64,000 nt of DNA, taken from the NCBI GenBank assembly GCA_001897995.1, contig MKRV01000236.1, positions 62,001 to 126,000 on the forward strand, written 5' to 3'. Position 1 is the stretch's first letter. Each line of letters begins with the position of its first letter. Shown in pieces: positions 53,779-63,534 of the stretch. The stretch comes from Alphaproteobacteria bacterium 65-37 (lineage in GTDB: Bacteria > Pseudomonadota > Alphaproteobacteria > Reyranellales > Reyranellaceae). The notes under the pieces are model-generated. The model was not told the DNA's origin and made no database searches. It was given only the letters and a program-made list of their open reading frames with translations. The translations under genes were made by a program, and so were the position numbers.

Positions 53779-55349
53779 TCAGAGCCGTTCTGAGTGCAGC
53801 GTTTGCGTTGAGTATTGCCGGGAGTATCGCCCTACCGGCCGCCGGCCAGACCCTGAACATGATGAAGTCGATCGACGCGCCGCATTACGATGCGCAGCGC
53901 ACGACCTGGGGCCCGACGTCCGACATCGTCAACATGTTCCAGGACACGCTGGTCGCGCTCGACTGGGACGGCAAGACGCCCATCCCCTACCTCGCCAAGT
54001 CGTGGACCGTCAGCCCCGACGGCAAGCTCTACACCTTCAAGCTGCGCGACGACGTCACCTTCTGCAGCGGCAAGAAGTTCACGGCGGAGGACGTCGTCTA
54101 CTCCTTCAAGAGACTGAAGGATCCGGCCCTCAAGGGACCGTTCGCCTGGCGTGCCGGTACCATCAAGGAGCTTCGTGCACCCGACCCCTATACCGTCGAG
54201 TACGAGCTCGAGGAGCCGTTCTCCGAGCTGCTACTGCAGCTCACCATGTTCACCAACGTGATCCACAACAAGGAAAGCGTCGAGGCGCTGGGCAAGGACT
54301 ACGGCGTCAAGGGTGCCGATGGTACCGGCCCCTGGTGCTTCGAGTCGTGGACGCCGCGCACGCAGATCGTGCTCAGGCGTCACGACGCCTACAAGTGGGG
54401 CCCCTCGATGTACCAGAACAAGGGGCCGGTGAAGTTCGAGAAGCTCAGCATCAGGATCGTGCCCGAGGATTCCAGCCGGGTGGCGGCCATGATGGCGGGA
54501 CAGTTCGACTACACCAACCAGTTCCCCAGCCAGTTCATCGCGCAGGCCAAGGCCGCGCCGATGCTGCAGGTGCAGGAGGCCCGGCCCAACTTCCAGCTCC
54601 TCTATTTCGGCTTCAAGACGTCGCGGCCGATGGTCGAGGACAAGCGCGTGCGCGAAGCGATGAGCATCGCGATCAACCGCGCCGAGATCGCCAAGGGCAT
54701 CCTGCTGGGAAATGCCGATCCCGCCTTCACCATCGTCGACAAGGACGCGCAGGATTTCGACCCTAAGTCCGGAGAGATCGTGAAGGAGGACGTCGAGCGG
54801 GCGAAGAAGCTGCTCGACGAGGCCGGCTGGAAGGTCGGCAGCGACGGCATCCGCGAGAAGGACGGCATCAAGCTGCAGCCCAAGGTCTACTTCACCCAGG
54901 CCGGCAACACGCCGCGCATCGCCGAAGCCATCCAGGGCTATCTGCGCCGTATCGGCGTGCAATGGCAGCTCCAGCCGTGGGACTCGACCATTGCCGCGGC
55001 GAAGATGGCCGAGCAGGACTACGAGATCTGGTCCGTCACCGTGCCCTACCTGTCGGCCGGTGACTTGATGAACATCTACTTCGACTCCCGGAACATCCCG
55101 ACGCCCAACAGGATGAACTGGAAGAATGCCGAGACCGACGAGGTGCTGCGGCGCGGCCGCTCGGCGCTCAACGACGCCGACCGGGCCAAGGCTTACGAGC
55201 TGGTGCAGCAGCAGGTGACGCGCGAGCACCTCTGGATACCGGTGCTGAACATCAGCATGCACATGGTGACCAGCAAGCGGCTCAAGGGCGCCCGGCCGCA
55301 CATGATCTACCAGAACACGTTCTACAAGGGGTTGGACCTCAGTCTGTAG
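53775..55349 (+). CDS. Peptide ABC transporter substrate-binding protein, copy 1
   Basis: 524 residues, family 5 extracellular solute-binding protein. The signal peptide is at about 1-24 (AFALSIAGSIALPAAGQ). The lobe-I segment [26 protein letters not shown] and [12 protein letters not shown] are typical. It is about three quarters identical by eye to the next protein, so the pair is a tandem duplication. Differences cluster where peptide ligands bind in this family (around residues 240-265 and 385-405), suggesting different specificities. It overlaps dppC by 4 bp. Confidence 0.93.
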   Translation: MIRAVLSAAFALSIAGSIALPAAGQTLNMMKSIDAPHYDAQRTTWGPTSDIVNMFQDTLVALDWDGKTPIPYLAKSWTVSPDGKLYTFKLRDDVTFCSGKKFTAEDVVYSFKRLKDPALKGPFAWRAGTIKELRAPDPYTVEYELEEPFSELLLQLTMFTNVIHNKESVEALGKDYGVKGADGTGPWCFESWTPRTQIVLRRHDAYKWGPSMYQNKGPVKFEKLSIRIVPEDSSRVAAMMAGQFDYTNQFPSQFIAQAKAAPMLQVQEARPNFQLLYFGFKTSRPMVEDKRVREAMSIAINRAEIAKGILLGNADPAFTIVDKDAQDFDPKSGEIVKEDVERAKKLLDEAGWKVGSDGIREKDGIKLQPKVYFTQAGNTPRIAEAIQGYLRRIGVQWQLQPWDSTIAAAKMAEQDYEIWSVTVPYLSAGDLMNIYFDSRNIPTPNRMNWKNAETDEVLRRGRSALNDADRAKAYELVQQQVTREHLWIPVLNISMHMVTSKRLKGARPHMIYQNTFYKGLDLSL

Positions 55350-55381
55350 GAACAAGAACTTAGCGAGGCGAGGAAACGACG

Positions 55382-56952
55382 ATGCGTACCATTGTGACAG
55401 GCGTGGCAGCGTTTCTCGGGATGGCCGGCTTCACGGTCGCGGCAGAAGCGCAGACGCTCAAGATGATGAAAGCGCTCGACGCGCCGCATTACGACGGGCA
55501 GCGCACGACCTGGTCGCCGACCTCCGACATCGTCAACATGTTCCAGGATACGCTGGTCGCGATGGACTGGGACGGCAAGACGCCCATTCCCTACCTCGCC
55601 AAGTCGTGGACCGTCAGCCCCGACGGCAAGCTCTACACCTTCAAGCTGCGTGACGACGTCACCTTCTGCAGCGGCAAGAAATTCACCGCCGAAGACGTGA
55701 TCTATTCCTTCAAGCGCCTGACCAGCCCCGAACTCAAGGCCCCGCTCGCCTGGCGCGCCGGCAACATCAAGGAGCTGCGTGCACCCGATCCCTACACCGT
55801 CGAGTACGAGTTGAACGAGCCGTTCGCCGACCTGCTGCTGCAGCTCACCATGTTCACAACGGCGATCCACAACAAGGAAAGCGTCGAGGCGCTGGGCAAG
55901 GATTACGGCACCAAGGCGATCGACGGCACCGGCCCCTGGTGCTTCGAGTCCTGGACGCCGCGCACCGAGATCGTGCTGAAGCGCCACGATGCCTATAAGT
56001 GGGGCCCCTCGATGTATCAGAACAAAGGGCCGGTGAAGTTCGAGAAGCTCAGCATCAAAATCGTGCCCGAGGATTCCAGCCGAGTGGCGGCGATGATGGG
56101 CGGACAGTTCGACGTGACGCATCAGATCCCGCTGCAGTTCATCCAGCAGGTCAAGGCTTCGCCCAATCTCAACGTCCAGGAGGCGACGCCCAACTTCCAG
56201 CTGATGTACTACGGCTACAAGACGACGCGGCCGATGGTGGCGGACAAGCGCGTGCGCGAGGCGATGAACATCGCCATCAATCGCGCCGATATCACCAAGG
56301 GCATCATGCTGGGCAACGCCACGCCGGCCTATACTTTCATCGATCCCAAGGCGCTCGACTTCGCCGAAGCGACCAAGGGCGTCATCAAGGAAGACGTCGA
56401 ACGGGCGAAGAAGCTGCTCGACGAAGCGGGTTGGAAAGTCGGCAGCGACGGCATCCGCGAAAAGGACGGCGTCAAGCTGGCGCCGCGCGTCCTGTTCACC
56501 CAGGTCGCCTACTTCCCGCGCGTTTCGGAGGCGATCCAGGGCTACATGCGCAAGATCGGCATCGACTGGAAGATCGTCGGCTACGACTCGACTATCGCAC
56601 CGGCTGAGATGGCCAAGCAGGATTACGAACTCTGGACGGTGACCTTTCCCTACATCTCGTCCGGCGACCTGCTGAATTTCTACTTCGATTCGAAGAACAT
56701 GCCGGCTCCCAACCGCATGAACTGGAACGACCCCGAGACCGACGAGTATCTCAAGATGGGCCGCGCTTCGCTCACCGACGCCGACCGCGCCAAATACTAC
56801 GCGCTCGCCCAGCAGCGGGTGACCGAAGAACATCTCTGGATGCCGGTGATGAACATCGCGATGTACACCACCAGCACCAAGAAGCTGAAGGGCGTGCGGC
56901 CGCACATGCTCTACCAGAACACCTTCTACAAGGGCCTGGACTACTCCTTCTG

Positions 56953-56953
<1 letters not shown>
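55382..56953 (+). CDS. Peptide ABC transporter substrate-binding protein, copy 2
   Basis: 523 residues. Paralogue of the preceding gene with its own signal peptide ([18 protein letters not shown], cut near residue 24). The same family 5 binding-protein motifs are present and the two align without large gaps. Where copy 1 has QFDYTNQFPSQF this copy has [12 protein letters not shown]. It lies 32 bp after copy 1 with a GAGGCGAGG-type ribosome site, and its TGA shares one base with the dppD ATG. Both copies presumably feed the single permease pair. Confidence 0.93.
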
Positions 56954-57935
<982 letters not shown>

Positions 57936-57939
<4 letters not shown>

Positions 57940-59024
57940 CCGCCGATGCCAAGGTGCCGGTCCTGCAGGTCGATGGCCTGGTGAAGCACTTCCCGGTCGC
58001 GCGCGGGCTCATCCGCCGCAAGGTCGTGGGCACGGTCCGCGCGGTCGAAGGGGTGAGCTTCGAGATCGCCCGCGGCGAGACCCTGGCGCTGGTGGGCGAG
58101 TCGGGTTGCGGCAAGTCGACGACCGGCCGCCTGGTGCTGCGCCTCATGGATCCGACATCCGGCTCGGTGCGGTTCAAAGGCGAAGAAATCGCCGGCCTGG
58201 GCAAGCAGGCGCTGCGACGGTTGCGCCGCCACATGCAGATCATCTTCCAGGACCCCTATGCGTCGCTCAATCCACGCATGACGGTGGGCGAGATCCTGGC
58301 CGAGCCCATGGCCGTGCACGAGATCGGCAGCGCCGCCGAGCGCGAGAGCCGGGTGCGCGAGCTGCTGGCCGTGGTCGGCCTGCTGCCCGAGCACGCGCGG
58401 CGCTATCCGCACCAGTTCTCCGGCGGCCAGCGCCAGCGCATCGGCATCGCGCGCGCACTGGCGGTCAATCCCGACCTGATCGTGTGCGACGAGCCGGTCT
58501 CGGCGCTCGACGTCTCGATCCAGGCCCAGATCGTCAACCTGCTGCAGAACCTGCAGCAGCGCTTCGGCCTGTCGTACCTGTTCATCGCCCACGACCTCGC
58601 GGTGGTGAAGCACATCAGCGACCGCGTCGCAGTGATGTATCTCGGCCAGCTGGTCGAGATCGCGAGCAAGCGCGACCTCTACGACCGGCCCCTGCATCCC
58701 TATACGCAGGCATTGCTGTCGGCGATCCCGCGGCCCGACCCCAGCGTGCGCAAGGAACGGATTCTGCTGGCCGGCGATGTACCAAGCCCGCTGGCGCCGC
58801 CGTCGGGCTGCCGCTTCCACACGCGCTGCCCGCATGCCCAGGCGCGCTGCAGGCAGGAGCAACCAACGCTGCGCGACGCCGGCAATGGGCATCGCGTCGC
58901 CTGTCACTTCTACGACACGATCCCCAAACCCGAAATCGCCGCGACGGCCGGCGCGGCCAACGGCAAGTTCACCGAGCGGCTGGCCGCGTTCGAGGCCGCA
59001 AAGGCGGCGCGCGCTTCGGTCTGA
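57936..59024 (+). CDS. dppF: Peptide ABC transporter ATP-binding protein (DppF type)
   Basis: 362 residues. Walker [29 protein letters not shown], signature [15 protein letters not shown], Walker [12 protein letters not shown] and H-loop [13 protein letters not shown] are intact. The C-terminal extension has [12 protein letters not shown] and about 35 further residues rich in Ala and Lys. It is the partner ATPase of DppD and ends the operon. A methyltransferase gene begins 32 bp downstream and may be read with it. Confidence 0.95.
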
Positions 59025-59056
59025 CCGGCTCGGTCTTGCTGGACTACACTCGCGGC

Positions 59057-59662
59057 ATGCGCGTGAGTGGAACCGAAGGCTATGCCGAGACGGCGGACCG
59101 GCTGGCCGAGCAATATGAGAGCCGGCGCTTCGCCGACGTCCACAAAAGCATCCTGCCTCTGATCCCGACCACGCCCTGCCGCGTGCTCGATATCGGCGCC
59201 GGCACAGGCCGCGATGCCGCCGGCCTGGCTGCCATGGGACATCGGGTTCTGGCGGTCGAGCCCACGGCCGAGATGCGCGCCCACGGCCGGCGCCTCCACT
59301 CCTCTTCCGCCATCGACTGGATCGACGATTCCCTGCCGGAACTGGCGCAGGTTCACGCCCGGGGCGAACGCTTCGACCTCGTGATGATGACGGCGGTCTG
59401 GATGCATCTCGATGACGCAGAGCGGCGCCGCGGCATGGCGCAGGTGAGGTCGCTCATTGCGCCCGCCGGCCTGCTGACGCTCTCCCTGCGCCATGGGCCG
59501 ATCCCGGCCGGCCGCCGCATGTTCGAGGTGACTTCGACCGAAACCAAGGCGCTCGCCGCCGAGCACGGGTTGAACGTGCTTGTCGACCGCGATCGCCCGT
59601 CGTCGTTCGGCACCGAGGGCGTGTGGTGGAGCGTGCTGGCGTTTCAGGCGCAGGACGCATGA
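59057..59662 (+). CDS. Class I SAM-dependent methyltransferase
   Basis: 201 residues. SAM-binding motif I is VLDIGAGTGRDAAGLAAMG (about 38-56), followed by the acidic end of strand 2 AVEPTAEM and motif IV FDLVMMTAVWMHL. The first 30 residues, YAETADRLAEQYESRRF, resemble tellurite-resistance/ubiquinone-type methyltransferases. The substrate is unknown. The ATG at 59057 is the first in frame after the dppF stop; no strong ribosome site is seen. It is convergent with the GFA gene (12-bp gap). Confidence 0.85.
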   Translation: MRVSGTEGYAETADRLAEQYESRRFADVHKSILPLIPTTPCRVLDIGAGTGRDAAGLAAMGHRVLAVEPTAEMRAHGRRLHSSSAIDWIDDSLPELAQVHARGERFDLVMMTAVWMHLDDAERRRGMAQVRSLIAPAGLLTLSLRHGPIPAGRRMFEVTSTETKALAAEHGLNVLVDRDRPSSFGTEGVWWSVLAFQAQDA

Positions 59663-59674
59663 TCCATCCAGGGG

Positions 59675-60079
59675 TCAGAGATAACTGGTGATCTTGGGCG
59701 GTTCGAACCAGTTGTCGTGCCGACCGTCCATGTACCGAACCGGCAGTTTGGCCAGCTCCTCGGGCGAGATATCGTCGAGGCAGGCGACCTTGATCGACAC
59801 GAAGGCACCGCCGATCTCCTTGACGTCACCGTCGCCGAAAGGAGCGATGCCGCAGGTTCTGCAGAACCGATGGTGGCCCTGCAGGCTGCCGAACTGGTAG
59901 TCGCCGAGATCGTCCTGGCCCGACAACAAACGAAAGTCCTGCGGCTTGATCGAGACGTTCCACGCACGCTGCTTGGTGCAGATCGAGCAGTTGCAGCGCC
60001 CGGTGCCGGCTTCAAGGTCGATATCGGCCTCGAAGCGCACCCGGCCGCAGTGACAGCTTCCGCGATAGGTTCTTTTCAT
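59675..60079 (-). CDS. GFA family zinc protein (glutathione-dependent formaldehyde-activating enzyme-like)
   Basis: 134 residues with the zinc cysteines of the GFA/CENP-V family: GSCHCGRVRFEAD (about 7-19), CNCSICTKQ (about 33-41) and FCRTCGIAPF (about 77-86). The founding member was proposed to form S-hydroxymethylglutathione, but the role of most relatives is unknown. The ATG at 60079 is right before the first motif; upstream in-frame sequence belongs to another reading of nrdB. It follows nrdB by 53 bp on the same strand. Confidence 0.9.
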   Translation of the reverse strand: MKRTYRGSCHCGRVRFEADIDLEAGTGRCNCSICTKQRAWNVSIKPQDFRLLSGQDDLGDYQFGSLQGHHRFCRTCGIAPFGDGDVKEIGGAFVSIKVACLDDISPEELAKLPVRYMDGRHDNWFEPPKITSYL

Positions 60080-60132
60080 TCGACCGCCCTCCTCTCGGAG
60101 GTCCAGCTTAGGCCAGCTGGCGCCAATTCGCT

Positions 60133-61095
60133 CTAGCTGAACGCCTCGTCCCAGGTGCCGCGCGTCGAGGCCTTCGAATACTCCGTCGCGCGGTTCTCGA
60201 AGAAGTTGGTGTGCTCGATGGCGTTCAGCATCTGGTCCATCCACGGCAGCGGATTCTTGGCATCCTTGCGGTAGATGGGCTGCAGGCCGATCTGGGTCAG
60301 GCGGCGGTCGGCGATGAAGCGGATGTAGCGCTTCACGTCGGTGGCGGTCATGCCCTCGATGCCGCCGAGCTCGAAGGCGAGCTCGATGAAGGCGTCCTCG
60401 TGGTCGACGATGGTCGAGCAGGCCATGTAGATCTCGCGCTGCAGGGCCTCGGTCCAGACTTCCGGGTTCTCCTGGATGAAGGTGCGGAAGAGCTTGATGA
60501 TCGAGTTGCAGTGCAGGGTCTCGTCGCGGACCGACCACGACACGATCTGGCCCATGCCCTTCAATTTGTTGAAGCGTGGGAAGTTCATCAGCATCGCGAA
60601 CGAGGCGAAGAGCTGCAGGCCTTCGGTGAAGGCGCCGAACACCGCCAGCGTCTTGGCGATGTCCTCTTTCGAGTCGACGTTGAAACCCTGCATGTAGTCG
60701 TACTTGTCCTTCATCTCCTTGACGTGGAGGAAGGCGGAGTACTCGGTCTCGGGCATGCCGATCGTGTCGAGCAGATGGCTGTAGGCGGCGACATGCACCG
60801 TCTCCATCGCCGAGAAGGCGGCCAGCATCATCTGGACCTCGGTCGGCTTGAAGACGCGGCTGTAGTGCCGCATGTAGCAGTTGTTCACCTCGACGTCGGC
60901 CTGAGTGAAGAAACGGAAGATCTGCGTGAGCAGATGGCGCTCGCTGTCCGTCAGCTTGTTGCGCCAGTCCTTCACGTCGTCGGCCAGCGGCACCTCTTCC
61001 GGCAGCCAGTGGATGCGCTGCTGCGTCAGCCAGGCATCGTAGGCCCAGGGATAGTGGAACGGCTTGTAGATCGGCTTGGCGTCGAGAAGGGACAT
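60133..61095 (-). CDS. nrdB: Ribonucleoside-diphosphate reductase, beta subunit (class I)
   Basis: 320 residues. Holds the di-iron/tyrosyl radical cofactor that starts dNTP synthesis in the alpha subunit. Ligand and radical positions are visible: Asp/Glu in TQADVEVNN, Glu, His and Tyr in METVHVAAYSH (E-x2-H-x3-Y), and the second helix pair FTEGLQLFASFAML and RDETLHCNS. The presence of Tyr argues for a standard class Ia/Ib-type radical. It is separated from nrdA by 128 bp containing a strong terminator, so it may also have its own promoter there. Confidence 0.95.
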   Translation of the reverse strand: MSLLDAKPIYKPFHYPWAYDAWLTQQRIHWLPEEVPLADDVKDWRNKLTDSERHLLTQIFRFFTQADVEVNNCYMRHYSRVFKPTEVQMMLAAFSAMETVHVAAYSHLLDTIGMPETEYSAFLHVKEMKDKYDYMQGFNVDSKEDIAKTLAVFGAFTEGLQLFASFAMLMNFPRFNKLKGMGQIVSWSVRDETLHCNSIIKLFRTFIQENPEVWTEALQREIYMACSTIVDHEDAFIELAFELGGIEGMTATDVKRYIRFIADRRLTQIGLQPIYRKDAKNPLPWMDQMLNAIEHTNFFENRATEYSKASTRGTWDEAFS

Positions 61096-61137
61096 GGCAC
61101 GGGCCCGGCTGAATCGTTGAAAAAAGGTCGGATCGCG

Positions 61138-61171
61138 GAAACGAAAAATCGGACTCTTGAAACGAAAAATC
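61138..61171. repeat. Two 13-bp direct repeats in the nrdA-nrdB gap
   Basis: GAAACGAAAAATC occurs at 61138-61150 and again at 61159-61171, 21 bp apart (two helical turns). The second copy supplies the T tract of the nrdA terminator on the leftward strand; the first gives a second T-rich run. The spacing would also suit a regulator binding site in front of nrdB. Confidence 0.6.
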
Positions 61172-61213
61172 CCCTGTCACGCCGACGGACGAAGCCGCGG
61201 GCGCGACAGGGGA
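61165..61213 (-). terminator. Intrinsic terminator between nrdA and nrdB
   Basis: On the leftward strand the 9-bp arm TCCCCTGTC (61213-61205) pairs with GACAGGGGA (61178-61170). Four more G-C pairs lie inside a 1x1 mismatch, and the hairpin is followed directly by TTTTTCG (from 61169 down). This is the clearest Rho-independent terminator of the window. It lies just after the nrdA stop and before nrdB. Confidence 0.8.
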
Positions 61214-61223
61214 CGACTCGAGT

Positions 61224-63086
61224 TTACTGACAGCTAAGGCACTCTTCGTAGTCGTTGCTCTGCGCCGGTATTCCGGTCGCCAAGGGAGAGGGGACGTCAG
61301 TTCTGGGGGCTGAGAGACCGTGGTCGCCAAGCGGCGCCGCGAGAGCTTCGCCGGCGACGGTTTCGGCACGCTGAATGCTGAGCGAGCGGCAGTAGTACAG
61401 GCTCTTCACGCCACGCTTCCAGGCCATCATGTGGATCTGGTGCAGGTCGCGCTTGTGCACGTCGGCCGGCAGGAAGAGGTTGAGCGACTGGCTCTGGCAG
61501 ATGAAAGGCGTGCGGTCGGCGGCATGCTCGACCAGCCAGCGCTGATCGATCTCGAACGCCGTCTTGAACACCGCCTTCTCATGGTCGTCGAGGCAGTCCA
61601 GATGCTGTACCGAGCCCTGGCTGGTGGTGACAGACGTCCAGGTATCCTCGTCGTTCTTGCCCTTCTGCTCGAGCAGCTTCTCGAGATAGGGATTGCGCAC
61701 CACGAAGGAGCCCGAGAGGGTCTTGTGGTTGTAGACGTTGGCCGCCGACGGCTCGATGCCGGGCGAAGCGCCACCGCAGATGATCGAGATCGAGGCGGTC
61801 GGTGCGATGGCGAGCTTGTTGGAGAACCGCTCTGCCACACCGAAATCGGCAGCATCCGGGCAGGCACCACGCTCGGCGGCGAGCGACGTTGACGCCTCGT
61901 CGCACTGACCGCGGATGTGCTTGAACATCTTCTTGTTCCACACCTTGGCCATCACGGATTCGAGCGGAATACCGTTGGCCTGCAGGAAGGAGTGGAAGCC
62001 CATGACGCCGAGGCCGACCGAACGCTCCCGCATGGCGGCATAGGTCGCGCGCGCAAAGTCGGTGCCGGCATTGTCGATGAAGCCCTGCAGCACGTTGTCG
62101 AGGAAGCGCATCACGTCCTCGATGAAGTGCGGGTGCTCGTGCCACTCGAGGTAGGTTTCGAGGTTGAGCGACGAGAGGCAGCAGACCGCGGTGCGCTGCT
62201 TGCCGTGATGGTCGATACCGGTCGGAAGCGTGATCTCGCTGCACAAGTTCGAGGTCTTGACCTCGAGGCCGGCGAGCTTGTGGTGCTCGGGCCGTGCATT
62301 GTTCACGTGATCGACGAAGACGAGGTACGGCTCGCCGGTCTCAATGCGCGCCGTCAGGATGCGGATCCAGAGATGGCGGGCCGACACCTTGCGCTGTACG
62401 GCGCCGTCCTTGGGGCTGACCAGTGCCCACTCCTCGTCGTTCTCCACGGCGCGCATGAAGGCGTCGGAGATCAGGAGACCGTGATGCAGGTTCAGCGCCT
62501 TGCGGTTGGGGTCGCCGCCGGTCGGCCGACGGATCTCGATGAACTCCTCGATCTCGGGGTGGTTCACCGGCAGATAGCAGGCGGCCGAGCCGCGGCGCAG
62601 CGAGCCCTGGCTGATGGCAAGCGTCAGGGAATCCATGACGCGGATGAAGGGCACGACACCGGAGGTCTTGCCGTTCATGCCGACCTTTTCACCGATCGAG
62701 CGCAGGTTGCCCCAGTAGGAACCGATCCCGCCGCCGCGCGCCGCCAGCCACACATTCTCGTTCCACAGCCCGACGATCCCTTCGAGGCTGTCATTCGCCT
62801 CGTTCAGGAAGCAGGAAATCGGCAGGCCGCGGCTGGTCCCCCCGTTGCTGAGCACGGGCGTGGCCGGCATGAACCACAGATTGCTGATGTAGTCGTAGAG
62901 CCGCTGGGCATGGGCGTCGTCGTCGGCATAGGCCGAGGCGACGCGCGCAAACATCTCCTGATAATTTTCGCCAGGCAAAAGATACCGGTCGGACAGGGTG
63001 GCCTTGCCGAAGGCCGTCAGACGGGAATCCCGAGAGGAGTCGGTAACAACCCGTGCGCCGCTGCGAACTTGAACGACATCAAACAC
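61224..63086 (-). CDS. nrdA: Ribonucleoside-diphosphate reductase, alpha subunit (class I), without ATP-cone
   Basis: 620 residues from GTG 63086. Active-site cysteines are visible: LPISCFLNEA (redox pair), NLCSEITLP (thiyl radical Cys with Asn and Glu), CCLSSLNL, the radical-transfer SLYYCRS, and the C-terminal CLSC shuttle. No N-terminal ATP-cone is seen before the barrel, unlike the 761-residue E. coli enzyme, so overall-activity regulation by dATP may be missing. GTG 63086 has AGGGGA before it; a longer in-frame GTG at 63131 would translate through the DnaA-like boxes. Confidence 0.93.
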   Translation of the reverse strand: MFDVVQVRSGARVVTDSSRDSRLTAFGKATLSDRYLLPGENYQEMFARVASAYADDDAHAQRLYDYISNLWFMPATPVLSNGGTSRGLPISCFLNEANDSLEGIVGLWNENVWLAARGGGIGSYWGNLRSIGEKVGMNGKTSGVVPFIRVMDSLTLAISQGSLRRGSAACYLPVNHPEIEEFIEIRRPTGGDPNRKALNLHHGLLISDAFMRAVENDEEWALVSPKDGAVQRKVSARHLWIRILTARIETGEPYLVFVDHVNNARPEHHKLAGLEVKTSNLCSEITLPTGIDHHGKQRTAVCCLSSLNLETYLEWHEHPHFIEDVMRFLDNVLQGFIDNAGTDFARATYAAMRERSVGLGVMGFHSFLQANGIPLESVMAKVWNKKMFKHIRGQCDEASTSLAAERGACPDAADFGVAERFSNKLAIAPTASISIICGGASPGIEPSAANVYNHKTLSGSFVVRNPYLEKLLEQKGKNDEDTWTSVTTSQGSVQHLDCLDDHEKAVFKTAFEIDQRWLVEHAADRTPFICQSQSLNLFLPADVHKRDLHQIHMMAWKRGVKSLYYCRSLSIQRAETVAGEALAAPLGDHGLSAPRTDVPSPLATGIPAQSNDYEECLSCQ

Positions 63087-63106
63087 TTGCGGTCCCCTTT
63101 TTCTTT

Positions 63107-63126
63107 TTGTCCACAGCTGTGGATAG
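63107..63126. promoter_or_regulatory. Inverted pair of DnaA-box-like sites upstream of nrdA
   Basis: TTGTCCACA (63107-63115) and, on the other strand, CTATCCACA (63126-63118) each differ from the DnaA box TTATCCACA at one position and face each other across GC. The centre is the 14-bp palindrome TCCACAGCTGTGGA. DnaA boxes also regulate nrdAB in E. coli, so replication-linked control is plausible. Confidence 0.5.
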
Positions 63127-63142
63127 GACACACTGTGGAAGA

Positions 63143-63158
63143 CACCTAGATATTGGGA
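63143..63158. promoter_or_regulatory. Candidate NrdR box 1 upstream of nrdA
   Basis: Core CTAGATATTG (63146-63155) matches 9 of 10 core positions of the NrdR-box consensus CwAtATaTwG. It is paired with box 2, whose core centre is exactly 31 bp away, the spacing of three helical turns usual for NrdR box pairs. Confidence 0.6.
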
Positions 63159-63173
63159 GGGGCTCTTGGGTCC

Positions 63174-63189
63174 CCACTATCCATTGATA
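63174..63189. promoter_or_regulatory. Candidate NrdR box 2 upstream of nrdA
   Basis: Core CTATCCATTG (63177-63186) matches 8 of 10 NrdR core positions. The site also overlaps the inverted repeat ACTATC-CATT-GATAGT (63176-63191), which could instead be an operator for another protein. The gap to box 1 is 15 bp. Confidence 0.5.
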
Positions 63190-63191
63190 GT

Positions 63192-63534
63192 ACGTCACCC
63201 ACCGACGGTGTCATTTCCATTTTTTTCCCTCGAATGTGAATCTCAGGAATGGCTTGCTAAGCATCTGATATTCTTCGAAGAAAAGCCGTTTGAAATTCTG
63301 TTTCTCGGCACCTCTGCGCGCCTTCGCAAGTGCAGCATAGAAGGAGAACAAAACGCGCTTTCCCGCGGAATCCGTGGGCCAGAAACAGAAACAGCAGCGA
63401 TTCGGCTCACCCGCGCTCGCCCATCCCGCAAAAGGCGAGACGCGGTGGGCATTCTCAGGCTCGCCAAGAGTTCGTCGTCAGAATGTCACGGAGCGGCGTA
63501 ACATCCGCCGCAGTTCGAGGAGGAGACACAAGAC
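63192..63534. other. 343-bp intergenic region between the nrdA control region and the glutamate dehydrogenase gene
   Basis: The left half (about 63200-63330) is clearly poorer in G and C than the rest of the window, as expected for promoter DNA. It holds the perfect 12-bp palindrome TTCTTCGAAGAA (63271-63282) and a T tract at about 63222-63229. The right half is GC-rich and ends with the GGAGGAG ribosome site. A possible 111-codon frame crosses it but shows no recognisable protein features, so I call no gene here. Confidence 0.5.

Noticed and set aside
63087-63131. Upstream GTG start for nrdA adding 15 residues
   Set aside because: The extension would be translated through the DnaA-like box palindrome, and the residues it adds resemble no NrdA N terminus; GTG 63086 has a better ribosome site.
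63166-63501. 111-codon rightward frame between nrdA and the glutamate dehydrogenase gene
   Set aside because: It starts inside the NrdR-like box region, has no good ribosome site, and its sequence shows no domain or codon pattern like its neighbours. Treated as intergenic.
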